This document shows positions 7,263-8,105 of a DNA stretch of 8,105 nt, in pieces (positions within the stretch are counted from its first letter, which is position 1; each line of letters opens with the position of its first letter). Location of the stretch: assembly GCA_043784465.1 (NCBI GenBank), contig JAYVYJ010000039.1, forward strand, positions 1 to 8,105, in the 5' to 3' direction. A model generated the notes under the pieces. The model searched no databases. It was not told the origin of the DNA and saw only the letters and a program-made list of their open reading frames with translations. The translations under genes and the position numbers were made by a program. This stretch comes from Roseiarcus sp043784465 (lineage in GTDB: Bacteria; Pseudomonadota; Alphaproteobacteria; Rhizobiales; Beijerinckiaceae).

Positions 7263-7277
7263 GGCCCTCAAGGGGCC
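7263..7277 (+). other. Leader hairpin 2 covering the kinase Shine-Dalgarno
   Basis: GGCCC (7263-7267) pairs with GGGCC (7273-7277), extended by a T-G pair, with a CAA loop. The 3' arm contains most of the likely ribosome binding site of the kinase gene, so the hairpin could limit translation initiation. The pairing is seen in the sequence; the regulatory role is inferred. Confidence 0.45.
7270..7275 (+). promoter_or_regulatory. Ribosome binding site of the kinase gene
   Basis: AAGGGG lies seven bases before the ATG at 7283. It favours this start over an in-frame ATG at 7229, which has no Shine-Dalgarno and would add 18 residues encoded by the hairpin region. Confidence 0.5.
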
Positions 7278-7282
7278 AACCT

Positions 7283-8105
7283 ATGTTGTCCGCCATCCAG
7301 CCCACTCATCTCGAATCTGCGAGCACTCTGGCGGTCATCGCCTCGTCGAACGAGCCGCTGCTGTTTCTCGCGGCCGATCTGACGGTCATCGCGGCGAGCG
7401 GATCGTTTTGCAGCGCATTTGAAATCGCCCCCGCTGCCGTCGTCGGCAAGCCGCTTGCCGATCTCGGAGCGGGAGAATGGGCGGCCCCGCAGTTGCGTTC
7501 GTTGTTGAAGGCGACCGCTTCGGGAAGCGCCCGTATCGAGGCATATGAGATCGACCTCGTTCGCAAAGGCCACGCAAACCGCAGTTTGTTGCTGAACGCG
7601 CGCAAACTCGAAGACGGCGAGAGCGACCGCGTCCGGCTTCTGCTCGCGATTACCGACATCACGCACGCCCGCGCCGAAGCCCGGAAGATGGACGAACTCG
7701 TTCGCGAGAAGGACATCCTCTTTCAAGAGGTGCAACACAGGGTCGCCAACAGCCTTCAGATCGTCGCCAGCGTGCTGATGCAAAGCGCGCGCAAGATGCA
7801 GTCCGAGGAGGCGCGCGGGCACCTTCACGATGCGCATCATCGGGTGTTGTCCATCGCCACGGTGCAACGCCATCTCGCCCAGTCCGCGTCAGGGAATGTG
7901 GCGCTGCGCCCCTATCTGACGCACCTGTGCGAAAGTCTCGGCTCTTCGATGATACATGACCGCAAACGGCTGTCGATCGTCGTCGACGTCGATCACAGCG
8001 TCGTAACCGCAAACGTCTCGGTCAGCCTTGGGTTGATCGTTACGGAGCTGGTGATCAACGCCCTCAAACACGCCTTTCCCGAGCAAAGAAAGGGGATCAT
8101 CGCCG
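7283..8105 (+). CDS. PAS-domain sensor histidine kinase, HisKA_2 family (partial, 3' end outside window)
   Basis: The first 274 residues are present and the frame is open at the right edge. No signal peptide or membrane helix is seen, so this is probably a soluble cytoplasmic sensor. A PAS domain covers about 18-128 (EPLLFLAADLTVIAASGSF at the front, LLLAITDIT at the end). A short helical linker leads to the HisKA_2 dimerisation and phosphotransfer domain (about 145-225). H152 in EVQHRVANSLQIVASVLM is the phosphoacceptor. The ATPase domain begins at about 245 and shows its N box, TELVINALKHAF (254-265, N259). The rest of that domain is missing only because the window ends. HisKA_2 and the related HWE kinases are abundant in alphaproteobacteria, and several feed the PhyR/NepR/EcfG stress response. 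The EcfG-like promoter candidate upstream fits that, but partner and signal are unknown. Start chosen from AAGGGG at 7270. Not clearly part of the efflux operon, from which 110 bases separate it. Confidence 0.9.
   Translation, partial: MLSAIQPTHLESASTLAVIASSNEPLLFLAADLTVIAASGSFCSAFEIAPAAVVGKPLADLGAGEWAAPQLRSLLKATASGSARIEAYEIDLVRKGHANRSLLLNARKLEDGESDRVRLLLAITDITHARAEARKMDELVREKDILFQEVQHRVANSLQIVASVLMQSARKMQSEEARGHLHDAHHRVLSIATVQRHLAQSASGNVALRPYLTHLCESLGSSMIHDRKRLSIVVDVDHSVVTANVSVSLGLIVTELVINALKHAFPEQRKGIIA

Noticed and set aside
7241..7277. Tandem hairpins as an intrinsic terminator of the efflux operon
   Set aside because: Neither stem is followed by a T run, and they sit within the kinase leader next to its start codon.
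7188..7422. Two short plus-strand frames before and over the start of the kinase gene
   Set aside because: They overlap the kinase in other frames, lack ribosome binding sites and show no domain. A leader peptide is not supported.
7268..7873. Minus-strand open frame (201 codons) near the right edge
   Set aside because: Antisense to the PAS/HisKA_2 kinase, whose domains and catalytic histidine are clear on the plus strand.

Overview
The window reads as GC-rich alphaproteobacterial DNA, probably Hyphomicrobiales (Rhizobiales). The reasons are the strong C/G bias at third codon positions, a HisKA_2-type sensor kinase, and an EcfG-like promoter candidate. The genus cannot be fixed from this sequence. 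There are four protein-coding genes. Three are complete and one runs off the right edge. No tRNA, rRNA, CRISPR array or insertion sequence is visible.

Layout: (1) Positions 1-290 hold no recognisable gene; an AT-rich perfect palindrome lies near the left edge. (2) Positions 291-2663, minus strand, encode a type IA DNA topoisomerase III of the kind often found on plasmids and integrative elements. It has the full catalytic core, but the usual zinc-finger tail is replaced by an accessory tail that ends in a DUF5710-like module. (3) A 217-bp divergent intergenic region follows. (4) Positions 2881-4044 and 4041-7172, plus strand, form a two-gene operon. It encodes a lipoprotein periplasmic adaptor and an HAE1-family RND inner-membrane pump, joined by an ATGA stop/start overlap. 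No outer-membrane factor or local repressor is in view. (5) Positions 7173-7282 are a short leader with an EcfG-like promoter candidate and two tandem hairpins, the second of which covers the likely Shine-Dalgarno. (6) From 7283 to the edge, plus strand, is a PAS/HisKA_2 sensor histidine kinase, cut inside its ATPase domain.

The adaptor and pump would act together with an unlinked TolC-like channel to move substrates from the inner membrane or periplasm out of the cell. The kinase is separately led and may belong to stress or general-stress-response signalling; a link to the pump is not shown. The topoisomerase is functionally unrelated to the pump and suggests that the left part belongs to, or borders, a mobile or formerly mobile element. 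I see no clear new multi-gene system. The points most worth a second look are the kinase leader, the topoisomerase tail and its altered active-site neighbourhood, and the duplicated start of the adaptor gene.
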